Source: Glaciimonas sp. PAMC28666
GTDB taxonomy: Bacteria; Pseudomonadota; Gammaproteobacteria; Burkholderiales; Burkholderiaceae_D
Direction: 5' to 3'
NCBI RefSeq assembly: GCF_016917355.1
Contig: NZ_CP070304.1
Coordinates: 744,001-808,000 of the forward strand
Length of the DNA stretch: 64,000 bases
In this document: in pieces, positions 37,425-47,154 of the stretch
How the letters are laid out: every line of letters starts with the position of its first letter
How positions within the stretch are numbered: the stretch's first letter is position 1
Translations under genes and position numbers: made by a program
Notes under the pieces: model-generated
What the model was told of the DNA's origin: nothing
Databases searched by the model: none
The model's input: only the letters and a program-made list of their open reading frames with translations

Positions 37425-38357
37425 TTACTTCAGCAATGTCAGAACTTTGTCCAAAGATGCCTGATCGAATATGGCATCTCCGACCAGCTCTCCATTAATT
37501 CGCCTGGTTAAGCCGGAGAGCACTTTACCCGGTCCGCACTCAATCACATGCGTCATGCCGCTGGCACCCATTTTTTTGACCGTTTCTACCCAACGCACCG
37601 GACTGGCGGCCTGCCGCACCAAAGCATCCTTGATCGATGCAGCGTCCGAAGGTGTAGCAACGTCGACGTTATTTATTAAAGTAATCTGCGGAATATCGAA
37701 AGTCAGACCTTCCATATATTCGCGCAGGCGATTTGACGCCGGCACCAATAACGAAGAGTGAAATGGTGCAGAAACCGGCAACGACAACGCCCGTTTGGCG
37801 CCTTTTGCTTTTGCCGCTTCACAGGCACGCTCAACCGCAGCCTTGTGGCCCGCTATCACCACTTGAGCGGGCGCATTGTAGTTAACGGCCTCAACCACTT
37901 CACCCTGCGCAGCTTCGGCACAAACCGCACGTACGTCATCGTCTGAAAGCCCCAGGATTGCAGCCATTCCACCTTGCCCAACCGGGACCGCCTGCTGCAT
38001 TGCCAGTGCGCGAAAACGCACCAGCGGCACAGCATCCTTAAATTTGATAACCCTGGCCGCAACCAGCGCAGAATATTCACCCAGGCTATGTCCTGCGACG
38101 ATTGAGGGCACGCTCCCGCCAGCATCTAACCAGGCGCGATAAAAGGCGACGGCCGCAGTGAGCATCACAGGCTGTGTATTGGTCGTCAGATCCAAATCTT
38201 CCTTGGGTCCTTCGGCAATGAGCCTGGCAAGATCAAATTGCAGCGCCTCTGACGCTTCAGCGACAGTATCACGCACAATTTTATTATCAGAAAAGCCATT
38301 CAACATACCAACAGCCTGCGAGCCCTGGCCCGGAAAAACGAATGCAAATTTAATCAT
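37425..38357 (-). CDS. fabD: Malonyl-CoA--ACP transacylase
   Basis: Loads malonyl groups onto ACP, 310 residues. It begins with FVFPGQGSQAVGML, carries the nucleophile Ser91 in GHSLGEYSALVAA, the Arg in PLVRFRALAMQQAVP, and the catalytic His in LPVSAPFHSSLL. Near the end, HVIECGPGKVLSGLTRRI is the usual closing motif. It sits 158 bases after fabH in fabH-fabD-fabG order. Confidence 0.97.
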   Translation of the reverse strand: MIKFAFVFPGQGSQAVGMLNGFSDNKIVRDTVAEASEALQFDLARLIAEGPKEDLDLTTNTQPVMLTAAVAFYRAWLDAGGSVPSIVAGHSLGEYSALVAARVIKFKDAVPLVRFRALAMQQAVPVGQGGMAAILGLSDDDVRAVCAEAAQGEVVEAVNYNAPAQVVIAGHKAAVERACEAAKAKGAKRALSLPVSAPFHSSLLVPASNRLREYMEGLTFDIPQITLINNVDVATPSDAASIKDALVRQAASPVRWVETVKKMGASGMTHVIECGPGKVLSGLTRRINGELVGDAIFDQASLDKVLTLLK

Positions 38358-38515
38358 ACTTTTTACGATGCTGTTAAATTAATGAAGTCGATAGGATTCA
38401 ATTCAGCGCAATAAGCAATACAGCTGAAAATGGACCCGCATTTTCATAAGACACTATCAGATGTGATTCAACCTATGCGATGGAAAGCGCACAGGAGTCA
38501 CGGTTTGCAATGGCT

Positions 38516-39502
38516 TTACATTCTGGCCACGATCGCACCCCATGAAAAGCCACCACCAACAGCCTCCATCAATACATTTTGGCCGGGCTTCACGCGGCCA
38601 TCTCGCACGGCTTTATCAAGTGCCAGCGGAATGGATGCCGCGGAGGTGTTGCCATGCTGATCCACGGTGACCACCATGCGTTCTGGCGGAAGACCCAATT
38701 TACGGGCGGTACTTTGCATGATGCGAATGTTCGCTTGATGAGGGATCAACCAATCGATCTCAGATGATGAGATTCCTGCGATCTGCAGCGCTTCATTAGC
38801 CACTTTTTCCAACACCGATACCGCGAGCTTGAACACCGCCGGGCCATCCATGTAAAGAAAGGCGCTCCCCTCGACCGCGCCATTCGTGACACTGCCCGGA
38901 ACGCATAAAATATGACCGTAGCGACCATCAGCATGAAGTTTGGTGGCCAGCACGCCGGGCTCCTGCGATGCTGTCATGACGATCGCACCCGCGCCATCGC
39001 CGAACAGTACGCAAGTAGTACGATCTTCAAAATTCAAAATACGGGAAAACACTTCGGTTCCAATAACCAACACGTTCTTATGCGTACCGGCCTTAATAAA
39101 TGCATCAGCGATGGAAACACCGTACACAAAGCCGCTACATACAGCTTGCACATCAAATGCAGCGCCACCCGTAGTGATGCCCAATTTTTGCTGCACCACG
39201 CAGGCAGTACTTGGAAAGCTGCCGAAATGATCGGGGGTCGAGGTGGCGACAATAATCAGGTCGATGTCGTTCGCCACCATACCCGCCATGTCCAGAGCGT
39301 GCTTTGCGGCCGCCACAGCCAGATCGCTAGACTGCACATCTGGCTCAGCGTAGTGCCGTGCTGAAATTCCGCTGCGCGAAAATATCCATTCGTCCGAGGT
39401 TTCGATGCCTTTTTCGGCCAGTTGCACTGCAAGGTCTTGATTGGTCACACGGTTCGGCGGTAAATAACTACCGGTACCCACAATTTTGCTATAAATAGTC
39501 AT
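38516..39502 (-). CDS. fabH: 3-oxoacyl-[acyl-carrier-protein] synthase III
   Basis: Initiates fatty-acid synthesis from acetyl-CoA and malonyl-ACP, 328 residues. The triad is visible: Cys122 in [13 protein letters not shown], His in [12 protein letters not shown], Asn in [13 protein letters not shown]. The N terminus ([17 protein letters not shown]) and C terminus ([13 protein letters not shown]) are standard. It overlaps plsX by four bases (ATGA). Confidence 0.97.
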   Translation of the reverse strand: MTIYSKIVGTGSYLPPNRVTNQDLAVQLAEKGIETSDEWIFSRSGISARHYAEPDVQSSDLAVAAAKHALDMAGMVANDIDLIIVATSTPDHFGSFPSTACVVQQKLGITTGGAAFDVQAVCSGFVYGVSIADAFIKAGTHKNVLVIGTEVFSRILNFEDRTTCVLFGDGAGAIVMTASQEPGVLATKLHADGRYGHILCVPGSVTNGAVEGSAFLYMDGPAVFKLAVSVLEKVANEALQIAGISSSEIDWLIPHQANIRIMQSTARKLGLPPERMVVTVDQHGNTSAASIPLALDKAVRDGRVKPGQNVLMEAVGGGFSWGAIVARM

Positions 39503-40602
39503 GCTGTTTTCTGTTTGGGTGGCTCAATATTGATACCAGCACCTGTATGCATCTCGACCGCTGCCGAAACTGCTTCAGGTTGTGGCATCAACGCTGCAAT
39601 GGTCGTGGTAATGCGTGAAAGAACATCATACTTGGCTGCATCGAACGCACGCTGAATGGCCCACTCATAGCCATACACGTCAGCACTACCGTGACTTTTA
39701 AACACCAATCCGCGCAATCCGAGCAAACTTGCACCGTTGTATCGCGATGGGTTCAGTCGCCGCGAAATTGCCTTAATAGCGCTACGCGCGATCAATGCAC
39801 CGATCATGTTAAGAATACTGCTTTTAAATTCTGTCGTCAGCACACTTTTTACCAACCGTCCAAGTCCCTCCGAGGCCTTGAGAGTGACGTTACCGACGAA
39901 ACCGTCACACACCACGATATCGGTAGTTCCCTCAAAAATATCATTGCCCTCGACGTTGCCATAGAAATTGATCAGACCTTTTTCGTGGTCAGCCCGCAGT
40001 AATTCTGCAGTTTGCTTGACCATTTCGTTGCCTTTGATATCTTCTTCACCGACGTTCAGCAAACCGACAGTCGGCTTGGCCTTACCTTCCATGGCGGATA
40101 CCAGCGCAGAGCCCATTAACGCAAATTGATGCAAATGCTGGGGTTCGCAATCAACGTTTGCGCCTAGGTCGAGCATGTAAGTTGGGCCGTCCTTTTGATT
40201 GGGGAGGATGGTACAGATCGCAGGACGATCAACGCCAGGGATCGTTTTCAGCAGATAACGTGAGACCGCCATCAGCGCTCCAGTGTTTCCTGCCGAAACG
40301 CAAGCGCGCACCTTTTCGTCCTTCACCAATTCAAGCGCAATGCGCATGGAAGACTTCTTTTTACGACGCAATGCCGTCTCGACAGAGTCGTCCATCGTAA
40401 TCACTTCCTCCGCATGCACCACTGACAGGCGAGGGTGCAACTCCGCTTTGTGCTTTTTTAGTTCGGCCCGGATTGGCTCCTCGAGGCCGACCAGCACTAA
40501 CTCAGCCTCTGGTTCGCGTTTGGCAAATGCAATAGCTGCAGGCACCGTTACAGATGGACCGTGATCGCCACCCATACAGTCAATAGAGATTTTAATTGTC
40601 AT
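39499..40602 (-). CDS. plsX: Phosphate acyltransferase PlsX
   Basis: Makes acyl-phosphate from acyl-ACP, feeding PlsY in phospholipid synthesis; peripheral at the membrane. The 367 residues include the N-terminal [63 protein letters not shown], and [16 protein letters not shown]. The C-terminal 40 residues are an unconserved tail ending PPKQKTA. It precedes fabH with an ATGA overlap and follows rpmF across a strong hairpin terminator. Confidence 0.97.
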   Translation of the reverse strand: MTIKISIDCMGGDHGPSVTVPAAIAFAKREPEAELVLVGLEEPIRAELKKHKAELHPRLSVVHAEEVITMDDSVETALRRKKKSSMRIALELVKDEKVRACVSAGNTGALMAVSRYLLKTIPGVDRPAICTILPNQKDGPTYMLDLGANVDCEPQHLHQFALMGSALVSAMEGKAKPTVGLLNVGEEDIKGNEMVKQTAELLRADHEKGLINFYGNVEGNDIFEGTTDIVVCDGFVGNVTLKASEGLGRLVKSVLTTEFKSSILNMIGALIARSAIKAISRRLNPSRYNGASLLGLRGLVFKSHGSADVYGYEWAIQRAFDAAKYDVLSRITTTIAALMPQPEAVSAAVEMHTGAGINIEPPKQKTA

Positions 40603-40691
40603 TATTTTGATTCAGTGCCGTTTCCAACCAACATTATGGGGCAGATTTGGCTAGCTTCAAAATCACCGCTCACAATTTTTAATTACAAAAG

Positions 40692-40730
40692 AAAAGCGGC
40701 ATCATTGAGAAGCTCAATGATGCCGCTTTT
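40692..40730. terminator. Strong hairpin terminator/attenuator between rpmF and plsX
   Basis: An 18-bp perfect stem (40692-40709 with 40713-40730, core GCGGCATCATTGAG) around a three-base loop, with A/T tracts on both sides. On the leftward strand it is followed by TTTTCTTTT. It lies 20 bases after the rpmF stop and about 90 bases before plsX, so most rpmF transcripts should end here. Confidence 0.9.
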
Positions 40731-40750
40731 TTACTTAAGACAACAAAAAA

Positions 40751-40933
40751 TTACTCGTCGTTCTTTGTCTTCAGAACCTTACGGCCACGGTAAAAACCGT
40801 TTGGGCTGATATGGTGACGCAGGTGTGTTTCACCTGTCGTTGGCTCAATCGCCAAAGGAGGCGCTACCAAAAAATCGTGGGCACGGTGCATGCCGCGCTT
40901 GGATGGGGTCTTCTTATTTTGCTGAACAGCCAT
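40751..40933 (-). CDS. rpmF: 50S ribosomal protein L32
   Basis: A 60-residue basic ribosomal protein with the L32 N terminus ([22 protein letters not shown]) and the betaproteobacterial ending [21 protein letters not shown]. Cysteines of zinc-binding L32 forms are absent, as usual in proteobacteria. AGGAG lies eight bases before the ATG. It follows yceD across a 217-base gap; yceD-rpmF-plsX is the standard order. Confidence 0.98.
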   Translation of the reverse strand: MAVQQNKKTPSKRGMHRAHDFLVAPPLAIEPTTGETHLRHHISPNGFYRGRKVLKTKNDE

Positions 40934-41150
40934 GATAACTCCTGAATCTAAGATCTAAAATTTTAACATATCTGAATTGTCTACACAGAAAATCCAGAAA
41001 TTCCTGCCGCGTTTGGGCGCGGAATCCCTTACTCATTGCTACACTTCATGCCACACTTCGTCACGTTCGGTACTGAACAACATCACAACCGCGACACTTA
41101 GCGCAACAACGTTACCGCAATCTGGTACAACAACATCTACAACCTTATTA

Positions 41151-41645
41151 CTACTTTAAATTCTTTAACATTGCAAAAGGAGAGTCTTTTTTACCACTTT
41201 TTAACGCTTCGAGTACCGACGTATCGGGACAAACTGAATGTTTAGGTGATAGCGGCATCGCCAGTAAAGCCTCGTCTTCGACCAACTGAATAATATCGAG
41301 CGCCTTGGAGCCGATAATTACGTCAACCTGATCATCGTCTAGCAATGCGTCAATCTCGTCCGCGTTTGCTTCATCTTTTGCCAAAATCAACACAGATTCC
41401 GAGTCGACATCAAACGCAAAAGGGGCTAAACAACGTTGACAAGTTATTTGTAATGAGCCGGTGACAGTTAACGACAATTGAGGATGGGCAGCATGGTTTG
41501 AATCGCCAGCCAGCACCCATTTTAAAGTCCCTGAGGAGTCAGCTAATTCTTCTACCAGTCGTACCAGGTCTGTAACCGGGATCGCACCTTCACGACGTTC
41601 TTTCAGGCGGGAAAACTCAAACGCGTCGATAACAAAAGCACTCAT
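41151..41645 (-). CDS. yceD: YceD/DUF177 family protein (23S rRNA accumulation)
   Basis: A 164-residue protein of the DUF177 family, linked in E. coli and plants to accumulation of 23S rRNA. The conserved zinc-like cysteines and core are visible: GSLQITCQRCLAPFAFDVD at residues 83-101, EIDALLDDDQVDVIIGSKALDIIQLVEDEALLAMPLSPKH and a single Cys in HSVCPDTS. It is divergent from maf and upstream of rpmF, as in most betaproteobacteria. The 217-base gap to rpmF shows no gene. Confidence 0.93.
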   Translation of the reverse strand: MSAFVIDAFEFSRLKERREGAIPVTDLVRLVEELADSSGTLKWVLAGDSNHAAHPQLSLTVTGSLQITCQRCLAPFAFDVDSESVLILAKDEANADEIDALLDDDQVDVIIGSKALDIIQLVEDEALLAMPLSPKHSVCPDTSVLEALKSGKKDSPFAMLKNLK

Positions 41646-41791
41646 AGGCCAAGCGGAACCCTGAAAACCTGCGATAATAACAGCCTTTCCCCTTATTAGT
41701 CAAAGTGTTAGCGCGCTTTTGTTCATCACTCAAACAAAAAAACGTCAAACTTCCGCCGTCTACTCTCGCTGGATGCTTTCTTTCTTGCCCT

Positions 41792-42451
41792 ATGCCCTCT
41801 TCCGAACCGCACTTAACACCTAAACAGCGCAGTCCCGTATCGAATACCAGAACGTCGCCTCGGATTATTCTCGGCTCTGGCTCCGTGTATCGCAAGGAAT
41901 TGTTGTCACGTTTAAACCTCCCGTTCGAGGTGGTTTCTCCTAATATCGACGAGACGCCCCGCTTTCGCGAAACACCAGAAATTACCGTTGTGCGACTGGC
42001 AAGAGAAAAAGCCCTGGCTGTCGCTTTGATGGTGCCAGGCGCTCTGATTATTGCCTCAGATCAAATAGCCACGCTGGATGGCGAGCAAATCGGCAAGCCT
42101 GGAAATCATGAAACGGCCCTTTTACAGTTGCAAAAAATGCGCGGTCGGCGGGTGATATTCCACACCGCGTTGTGCGTCTGGGACGGGCGCTCAATTCAAC
42201 CTGAAAAAATAGTCCAACTCGAAAACATTCAGACTTTTGTCACTTTTCGCGATTTGCCTGACGAAGAGCTGGACGCTTATTTGCGCATTGAACAACCGTA
42301 CGATTGCGCCGGAAGTGCAAAAAATGAGGGACTTGGCATTACAATTCTGGAAAAAATCGAGAGCACCGATCCTACAGCGTTGACCGGGTTGCCATTAATT
42401 GCGTTGACAGGCATGTTGCGCCGCGCTGGAGTCTCTTTTTTTGCGAAGTGA
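41792..42451 (+). CDS. Maf-like nucleotide pyrophosphatase (YceF type)
   Basis: House-cleaning nucleotide pyrophosphatase, 219 residues from the ATG at 41792 (MPSSEPHLTPKQ). The family motifs are present: IILGSGSVYRKELLSRLNLPFEVVSPNIDE, ALIIASDQIATLDGEQIGKP with the catalytic Asp, and EQPYDCAGSAKNEGLGITILEKI. YceF-type Maf proteins prefer m7GTP; the position next to yceD-rpmF supports that subtype. The frame is open upstream to 41705 but the added residues are not family-like. It is divergent from yceD with a 146-base gap. Confidence 0.93.
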   Translation: MPSSEPHLTPKQRSPVSNTRTSPRIILGSGSVYRKELLSRLNLPFEVVSPNIDETPRFRETPEITVVRLAREKALAVALMVPGALIIASDQIATLDGEQIGKPGNHETALLQLQKMRGRRVIFHTALCVWDGRSIQPEKIVQLENIQTFVTFRDLPDEELDAYLRIEQPYDCAGSAKNEGLGITILEKIESTDPTALTGLPLIALTGMLRRAGVSFFAK

Positions 42452-42524
42452 AGGCGACGCGAAAATCTTCGCATTTCGCGGCGGCTGCGCGATCATTACA
42501 CTATAAAAACAAAGGTTAGTTAGC

Positions 42525-43277
42525 ATGGCAGGCATCTTGTATTTGATACCCAACACCCTCGGGCAAACCGAAGGCGAACACGGGAATCCATTGGCATCCG
42601 TTATCCCGGAAGACGTCCAGCGCATCACTGCCAGGCTGGAATATTTCGTTGCCGAAAACGCTAAAACAGCGCGCGCATTTTTGAAGTTAATCAACGCTTC
42701 CCATCCTCTTACGCAAACGCTGCAAAATATTACAATTGCAGAATTAAACGTCAACACCCCTGCCACCGCGCTGCCCGACTTGCTGAAGCCCTTGTTGGAC
42801 GGCCGCGACGCTGGCCTGGTTTCTGAAGCCGGCGTTCCTGCTGTAGCCGATCCCGGTGCAAATCTGGTGCGGTTGGCGCATGCACATGGCATTCAGGTCA
42901 GACCGCTGGTTGGTCCGTCATCCATACTATTGGCAGTAATGAGTAGCGGTTTGAATGGTCAAAGTTTTGCATTTAATGGTTACCTACCGATCAACGTTGA
43001 CCAGCGGACCAAACGTATAAAGGCCCTCGACCTGCGCTCCCGACAGGAAAATCAAACACAGCTTTTTATCGAAACGCCCTACCGTAACGCTGCGTTACTT
43101 GAAGCACTGAGTGCGCACTGTCAATCGAATACACTGATTAGCGTGGCGACGGATCTAACTTTGTCGACGGAGACCATCAAGACGCAAACAGCGGCTCGCT
43201 GGAAGGCCGCGCTCGGCGCGAACAAAGGCCCTGACTTTCATAAAAAGCCAACAGTGTTTTTGATACTCGGCGAGTAA
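42525..43277 (+). CDS. SAM-dependent methyltransferase, tetrapyrrole methylase family (RsmI-like)
   Basis: A 250-residue protein with the tetrapyrrole methylase fold. Visible motifs are LYLIPNTLGQTEGEHG at the N terminus, LPDLLKPLLDGRDAGLVSEAGVPAVADPGANLVRLAHAHGIQVRPLVGPSSILLAVMSSGLNGQSFAFNGYLP in the middle, and a C-terminal FLILGE. The EAGVPAVADPG loop is shared with the rRNA methyltransferase RsmI, of which this seems a paralogue. It follows maf by 73 bases, with AAGG nine bases before ATG. The substrate is unknown; rRNA is a fair guess. Confidence 0.85.
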   Translation: MAGILYLIPNTLGQTEGEHGNPLASVIPEDVQRITARLEYFVAENAKTARAFLKLINASHPLTQTLQNITIAELNVNTPATALPDLLKPLLDGRDAGLVSEAGVPAVADPGANLVRLAHAHGIQVRPLVGPSSILLAVMSSGLNGQSFAFNGYLPINVDQRTKRIKALDLRSRQENQTQLFIETPYRNAALLEALSAHCQSNTLISVATDLTLSTETIKTQTAARWKAALGANKGPDFHKKPTVFLILGE

Positions 43278-43702
43278 TTCGACCCGTAAGTAATCAGCAT
43301 ATTTCCCTGAAGAAGTCGACGCGCGCACAAAAACGCAAAACGGCGACAGTATTGCGCTGTCGCCGAATTTGCATGTCTCGAGAGACGTATTCTTGAGAAG
43401 TCGAAAACTTCTCGGGGCCGCATTTAATGCAGTGGTGTCCAGCATTTAATCGTCACTCTAGCGCAAGGGGTGTATTGCTCCAGATTCGTCAATTCAATAC
43501 CGGTGGATTACTGTTGAATGGCTAACGATAGCGTGATCTCTATATTCGCCTCCTCAAATAATTCTGCTGAATGTGACTTCACTATACGACAAAATTATCA
43601 AAGTACAAGACGACTTATTCCGAAGTCGTCCTGACTGCCCAAATCATTTCCAAAACATTAACGCAATAAATTAATTAGAATTAAACAAACATTTATATAA
43701 TA
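43278..43702. other. Non-coding gap between convergent methyltransferase and sppA genes
   Basis: The 425-base gap holds two hairpins (43341-43365 and 43395-43413) on its left side and AT-rich unstructured sequence from about 43500 to 43700. No gene is apparent. Confidence 0.5.
43341..43413 (-). terminator. Two hairpins, likely transcription end for sppA and the methyltransferase gene
   Basis: CGGCGACAG/CTGTCGCCG (43341-43349 with 43357-43365) is a nine-pair perfect stem; on the leftward strand it is followed by TTTTGCGTTTTT. A second hairpin, GAGAAGT/ACTTCTC (43395-43401 with 43407-43413), lies beside it. Confidence 0.6.
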
Positions 43703-44653
43703 TTAACGTAATACAGGTTTCTGCGAACTGAGTATAGATCCAACAACTCCCTCGCCAACCGACACGCCAAATTTTTTCAGTACGCGCTCAGGTAACCCTT
43801 CGCTCTTGGTGTAATCAACGACGTCTTCAGCCTTCAATATATCGCGTGAGACACTTTCAACCGTGCCATACCCGTCTGCCAATCCCATATCAATCGCCTT
43901 ACTCCCCGTCCAAAATAAACCGGAGAATGTTTCTGGCGTTTCTTTGAGACGTGAACCTCGACCCTTGCGAACCACGTCAATAAATTGCTGATGAATTTCA
44001 CCCAGCATTTCTTTTGCATAGCCTTTTTGGGTTTCGCTCATCGGACTAAACGGATCAAGAAATCCCTTATTTTCGCCTGCCGTCAGCAAGCGCCGTTCAA
44101 TGCCTAATTTTTCCATCAATCCGGTAAAACCAAATCCATCCATCAGGACGCCAATTGAGCCGACAATACTGGCCTTGTTGACATAGATTTTATCCGCTGC
44201 TGCAGCGATGTAATAACCACCCGAAGCGCACATTTCGTCGACCACGACATAGAGTGGCTTCTTCGGATATTCCTTGCGCAGGCGACCGATCTCGTCATTG
44301 ATAATACCTGCCTGAACCGGACTACCACCGGGACTATTTATTCGCAATATCACCCCCACCGAATCCGTCGCTGCGAACGCGTTATCGAGCGCTGGAATCA
44401 GCACATTGGCGGACCCGCTACCGTCAGCATCGATGACGCCGTTCAACTTCACCAGCGCCGTATGCCGACCCACGGTCGTGGTGTCAGCGCTCTCATAATG
44501 GGTCGCATACCAAATCCCAAAACCAATCAGACATAACGTCGCCAGCTTAAAGAAAATGCCCCAACGTCGGCGTGCACGTTGTTCGCGCAACGAGCCTGTC
44601 GCCAGTTTTTCCAGCAAATCACGTTCCCAACCTTCTTTTTTTGGATTTTCCAT
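43703..44653 (-). CDS. sppA: Signal peptide peptidase SppA (S49 family)
   Basis: Membrane-anchored serine protease that clears cleaved signal peptides; short 36K form of 316 residues from the ATG at 44653 (MENPKKEGWERD). One membrane segment (about residues 33-50, FFKLATLCLIGFGIWYATHY), then the S49 domain: LRINSPGGSPVQAG, MCASGGYYIAAAADKIYVNKASIVGSIGV, where Ser of ASGGYY is the expected nucleophile and the Lys is supplied further on. The frame is open to 44773 but that part is not conserved. It is last in rluC-HAD-Rieske-sppA. Confidence 0.93.
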   Translation of the reverse strand: MENPKKEGWERDLLEKLATGSLREQRARRRWGIFFKLATLCLIGFGIWYATHYESADTTTVGRHTALVKLNGVIDADGSGSANVLIPALDNAFAATDSVGVILRINSPGGSPVQAGIINDEIGRLRKEYPKKPLYVVVDEMCASGGYYIAAAADKIYVNKASIVGSIGVLMDGFGFTGLMEKLGIERRLLTAGENKGFLDPFSPMSETQKGYAKEMLGEIHQQFIDVVRKGRGSRLKETPETFSGLFWTGSKAIDMGLADGYGTVESVSRDILKAEDVVDYTKSEGLPERVLKKFGVSVGEGVVGSILSSQKPVLR

Positions 44654-44781
44654 ATTCTCAATATCGGTTTTGCAAATTGTTAGTACGCATTTCGGTTTTA
44701 GATCACCGGGCAAATGAAGCTGCGCCTGGACCCACTTATTGACTACTATTCCACTCCAGGTGCGTTCGTACACTTATCATG

Positions 44782-44810
44782 CACTCTGCCACTCTGCCAC
44801 TCTGCCACTC
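44782..44810. repeat. 8-bp tandem repeat, 3.6 copies
   Basis: CACTCTGC occurs at 44782-44789, 44790-44797 and 44798-44805, followed by CACTC. It lies between the Rieske gene and sppA, just upstream of the latter. Confidence 0.93.
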
Positions 44811-44841
44811 GCTTGAGGTCCTTCAACCTGCTCACCGCGCC

Positions 44842-45213
44842 TTATATTTCAGGTGCATGAACATAGTCATCCGGTCGCCAGAATACCTGATTCTCATTTT
44901 CTTCCACTGCCAGCTTGCGCAGACTCGCACCACGACAAGGGCCGCCAACGCACTTACCCTGATCAGGCGTATAGACCGCGCCATGCGTAGCGCACATCAA
45001 ATAGAGGCCACTGGACTCAAAAAAATCACCCTCATTCCAATCCAGTTCGATTGGAACGTGCGCACACCGGTTCAGATAGCCATGCACTTTATTTTCATAC
45101 CGCACCACAAAGGCGGTCATATCCTGACCGTTTACTTTAACGGCAAAACGCACCCCCATGCCGCGCTCCAGCAGGTCGGCAGACGAGCAGATAGGGATCA
45201 AGGTAGACGTCAT
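44842..45213 (-). CDS. Rieske 2Fe-2S ferredoxin-like protein
   Basis: A 123-residue single-domain Rieske protein. The cluster ligands are Cys50 and His52 in NRCAHVPIELDW and Cys74 and His77 in MCATHGAVYTPDQGKC, with the GGPCRGASL turn after. It has no signal peptide or membrane segment, so it is a soluble electron carrier or regulator; the partner is unknown. It lies 27 bases after the HAD phosphatase gene and ahead of sppA; this four-gene group is common in Burkholderiales. Confidence 0.93.
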   Translation of the reverse strand: MTSTLIPICSSADLLERGMGVRFAVKVNGQDMTAFVVRYENKVHGYLNRCAHVPIELDWNEGDFFESSGLYLMCATHGAVYTPDQGKCVGGPCRGASLRKLAVEENENQVFWRPDDYVHAPEI

Positions 45214-45240
45214 ATTGACTCAGGCTGGAGCAACCTCACC

Positions 45241-45900
45241 TCAAGCGTTGTCATTTAGCCAAGTATGTAAAGCGATCACCGAGCTAGCGGTAAAGATCGG
45301 ATGTAACGCTATTAGTTCACTCGCCGGGTGCGCACCATAGTCAACCGCAATGGCGGCCGCACCAGCGTTGATCGCCATTTGTAGATCATGCGTAGTGTCA
45401 CCGATCATGACAGTGCGCTTAAGATCTTGACCCAATTCTCGCGTCAGTTCATGCAACATCGCTGGATGAGGTTTAGAAAAAGTCTCATCGGCACAGCGCG
45501 TAGCATCGAATACAGAAAGCAAATTAGACGAATGCAGTGCCCGATTCAGCCCCACACGACTTTTCCCGGTCGCCACCGCCAGGAAATAACCTTGCTGCGA
45601 AAGATCTGCCAACATCTCGCGAACGCCAACAAATAAAATTAAATCCTCGTCCTGCGCCAGGTAATGATGTCGGTAGCGCTCCACCACACGTGGATATACA
45701 TGCGACTCCAGACCCGGCATCGCCATGCGTATTGCTTCCGATAATCCAAGGCCAATGACATGCGAGGCGACCTTTCGATCAGGGATCGGCAGACCAAGAT
45801 CTTTTGCTGCGGACTGAATACACCTCACGATTGTCGCGGTACTGTCCATCAGGGTACCGTCCCAATCAAATACGATTAAATCAAAACTTTTCCGCGCCAT
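45241..45900 (-). CDS. HAD-family phosphatase, phosphoglycolate-phosphatase-like
   Basis: A 219-residue HAD superfamily hydrolase. Motif I is FDWDGTLMDS (nucleophile Asp14 region, residues 12-21), motif II is VATGKSR, motif III Lys in FSKPHPAMLHEL and motif IV MIGDTTHDLQMAINAGA. The helical cap between motifs I and II puts it in the Gph/YieH group. Substrate could be 2-phosphoglycolate or another small phosphate ester. It lies downstream of rluC by about 96 bases. Confidence 0.92.
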   Translation of the reverse strand: MARKSFDLIVFDWDGTLMDSTATIVRCIQSAAKDLGLPIPDRKVASHVIGLGLSEAIRMAMPGLESHVYPRVVERYRHHYLAQDEDLILFVGVREMLADLSQQGYFLAVATGKSRVGLNRALHSSNLLSVFDATRCADETFSKPHPAMLHELTRELGQDLKRTVMIGDTTHDLQMAINAGAAAIAVDYGAHPASELIALHPIFTASSVIALHTWLNDNA

Positions 45901-45996
45901 AATTCTGACAGTAACTTGCCAGCTCCTTATAATTTCAAAAAAAATTCAGTCATGAACGAGGACAACCTAAGCCGCCCTTTAGCCCATAACCCTATT

Positions 45997-47154
45997 TTAA
46001 TCGTCCGCGGCTTCTGCTGCCGTATTTGTTTGAGGCAAGCTTTTTAGAAACCGCTCGCATTCAGGCGGCAGCGCGGCTTTCAACGTCACCGGTTTACCAC
46101 TCTCGGGATGCGTGAAGGTAATTTGATAGGCATGCAAAAACATGCGTTTAAAGGCAACTCTTTCCCCATCAGCCTTTTGCAAAGCGCGATTTAACGAAAA
46201 ATCCCCGTATTTATCATCTCCCGCGATCGCAAAGCCGCTAGCCGCAAGGTGCACCCTAATCTGATGCGTGCGCCCGGTCTTTAATTCGGCTTCAAGCAAA
46301 GCGAAATCGCCGTATCTGCGGATCAGACTAAATACTGTGTGCGAGGCCTGGCCACCTTCCTGGACCCGTACCCGACGCTCACCATCCGCCGCGGTATATT
46401 TATGCAATGGCAACTTTACATGCTGACGCGCATTTTTCCAGTCCCCGTGAACCAGCACCAGATAACGCTTATCCGTATCGCCATCGCGCATTTGTTCATG
46501 CAGATTAGTTAATGCAGAACGCTTTTTTGCCAACAATAGAACGCCCGAAGTATCGCGATCCAGACGATGCACCAGTTCCAAAAACTTCGCATCCGGCCGC
46601 GAAGCCCGCAATTGCTCAATCACACCATAGCTGACACCGGAACCACCGTGCACGGCAACGCCTGCGGGCTTGTCAATAACGAGCAGATGACTATCTTCTA
46701 ACAAAATCTTGAACTCGGCACCTGGCGCTGTCTTTTCTGCTCTTTCGGCAATCCGAATCGGCGGCACTCTGAGAATATCGCCGTCGAGTAATCGATACGT
46801 TTGATCTATGCGGCCTTTATTAACCCGGACCTCGCCCGAACGCAATACGCGATAGATATGACTTTTTGGCACGCCTTTGCAAATGCGTAATAAAAAATTA
46901 TCAATTCTCTGCCCTGCTTCTTCGTCCGTAATAGTGATTAATTGCACTTGAGGAGCGACTTCCGGGGGTGCGGCAACTTCTGCGACTTTGGTTACCCTAG
47001 GTAATTTGGTTAATTTGGCTGTCTCTTGCATCTTGCCTAGAAGAACAGTTTTGTGCTTGGTGGCGGCTGGGGTCCGCACCTGTGACTTGCCCTGAGTTCG
47101 CCCATCTCGGCGGCCCTCAGCCCTTACGCCAGAAAATCTCGCTAAGTCCTTCAT
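45997..47154 (-). CDS. rluC: 23S rRNA pseudouridine synthase RluC
   Basis: RluA-family enzyme, expected to modify U955, U2504 and U2580 of 23S rRNA (E. coli numbering). The S4 domain comes first (EEAGQRIDNFLLRICKGVPKSHIYRVLRSGEVRVNKGR) and the catalytic domain has the Asp in VHRLDRDTSGVLLLAKKRSAL, then TGRTHQIRVHLAASGFAIAGDDKYGD. About 70 residues precede the S4 domain, basic and low in complexity; the ATG at 47031 (MQETAKLTKLP), preceded by AGGCAAG, could be the true start. It is divergent from rne, as in E. coli. Confidence 0.94.
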   Translation of the reverse strand: MKDLARFSGVRAEGRRDGRTQGKSQVRTPAATKHKTVLLGKMQETAKLTKLPRVTKVAEVAAPPEVAPQVQLITITDEEAGQRIDNFLLRICKGVPKSHIYRVLRSGEVRVNKGRIDQTYRLLDGDILRVPPIRIAERAEKTAPGAEFKILLEDSHLLVIDKPAGVAVHGGSGVSYGVIEQLRASRPDAKFLELVHRLDRDTSGVLLLAKKRSALTNLHEQMRDGDTDKRYLVLVHGDWKNARQHVKLPLHKYTAADGERRVRVQEGGQASHTVFSLIRRYGDFALLEAELKTGRTHQIRVHLAASGFAIAGDDKYGDFSLNRALQKADGERVAFKRMFLHAYQITFTHPESGKPVTLKAALPPECERFLKSLPQTNTAAEAADD

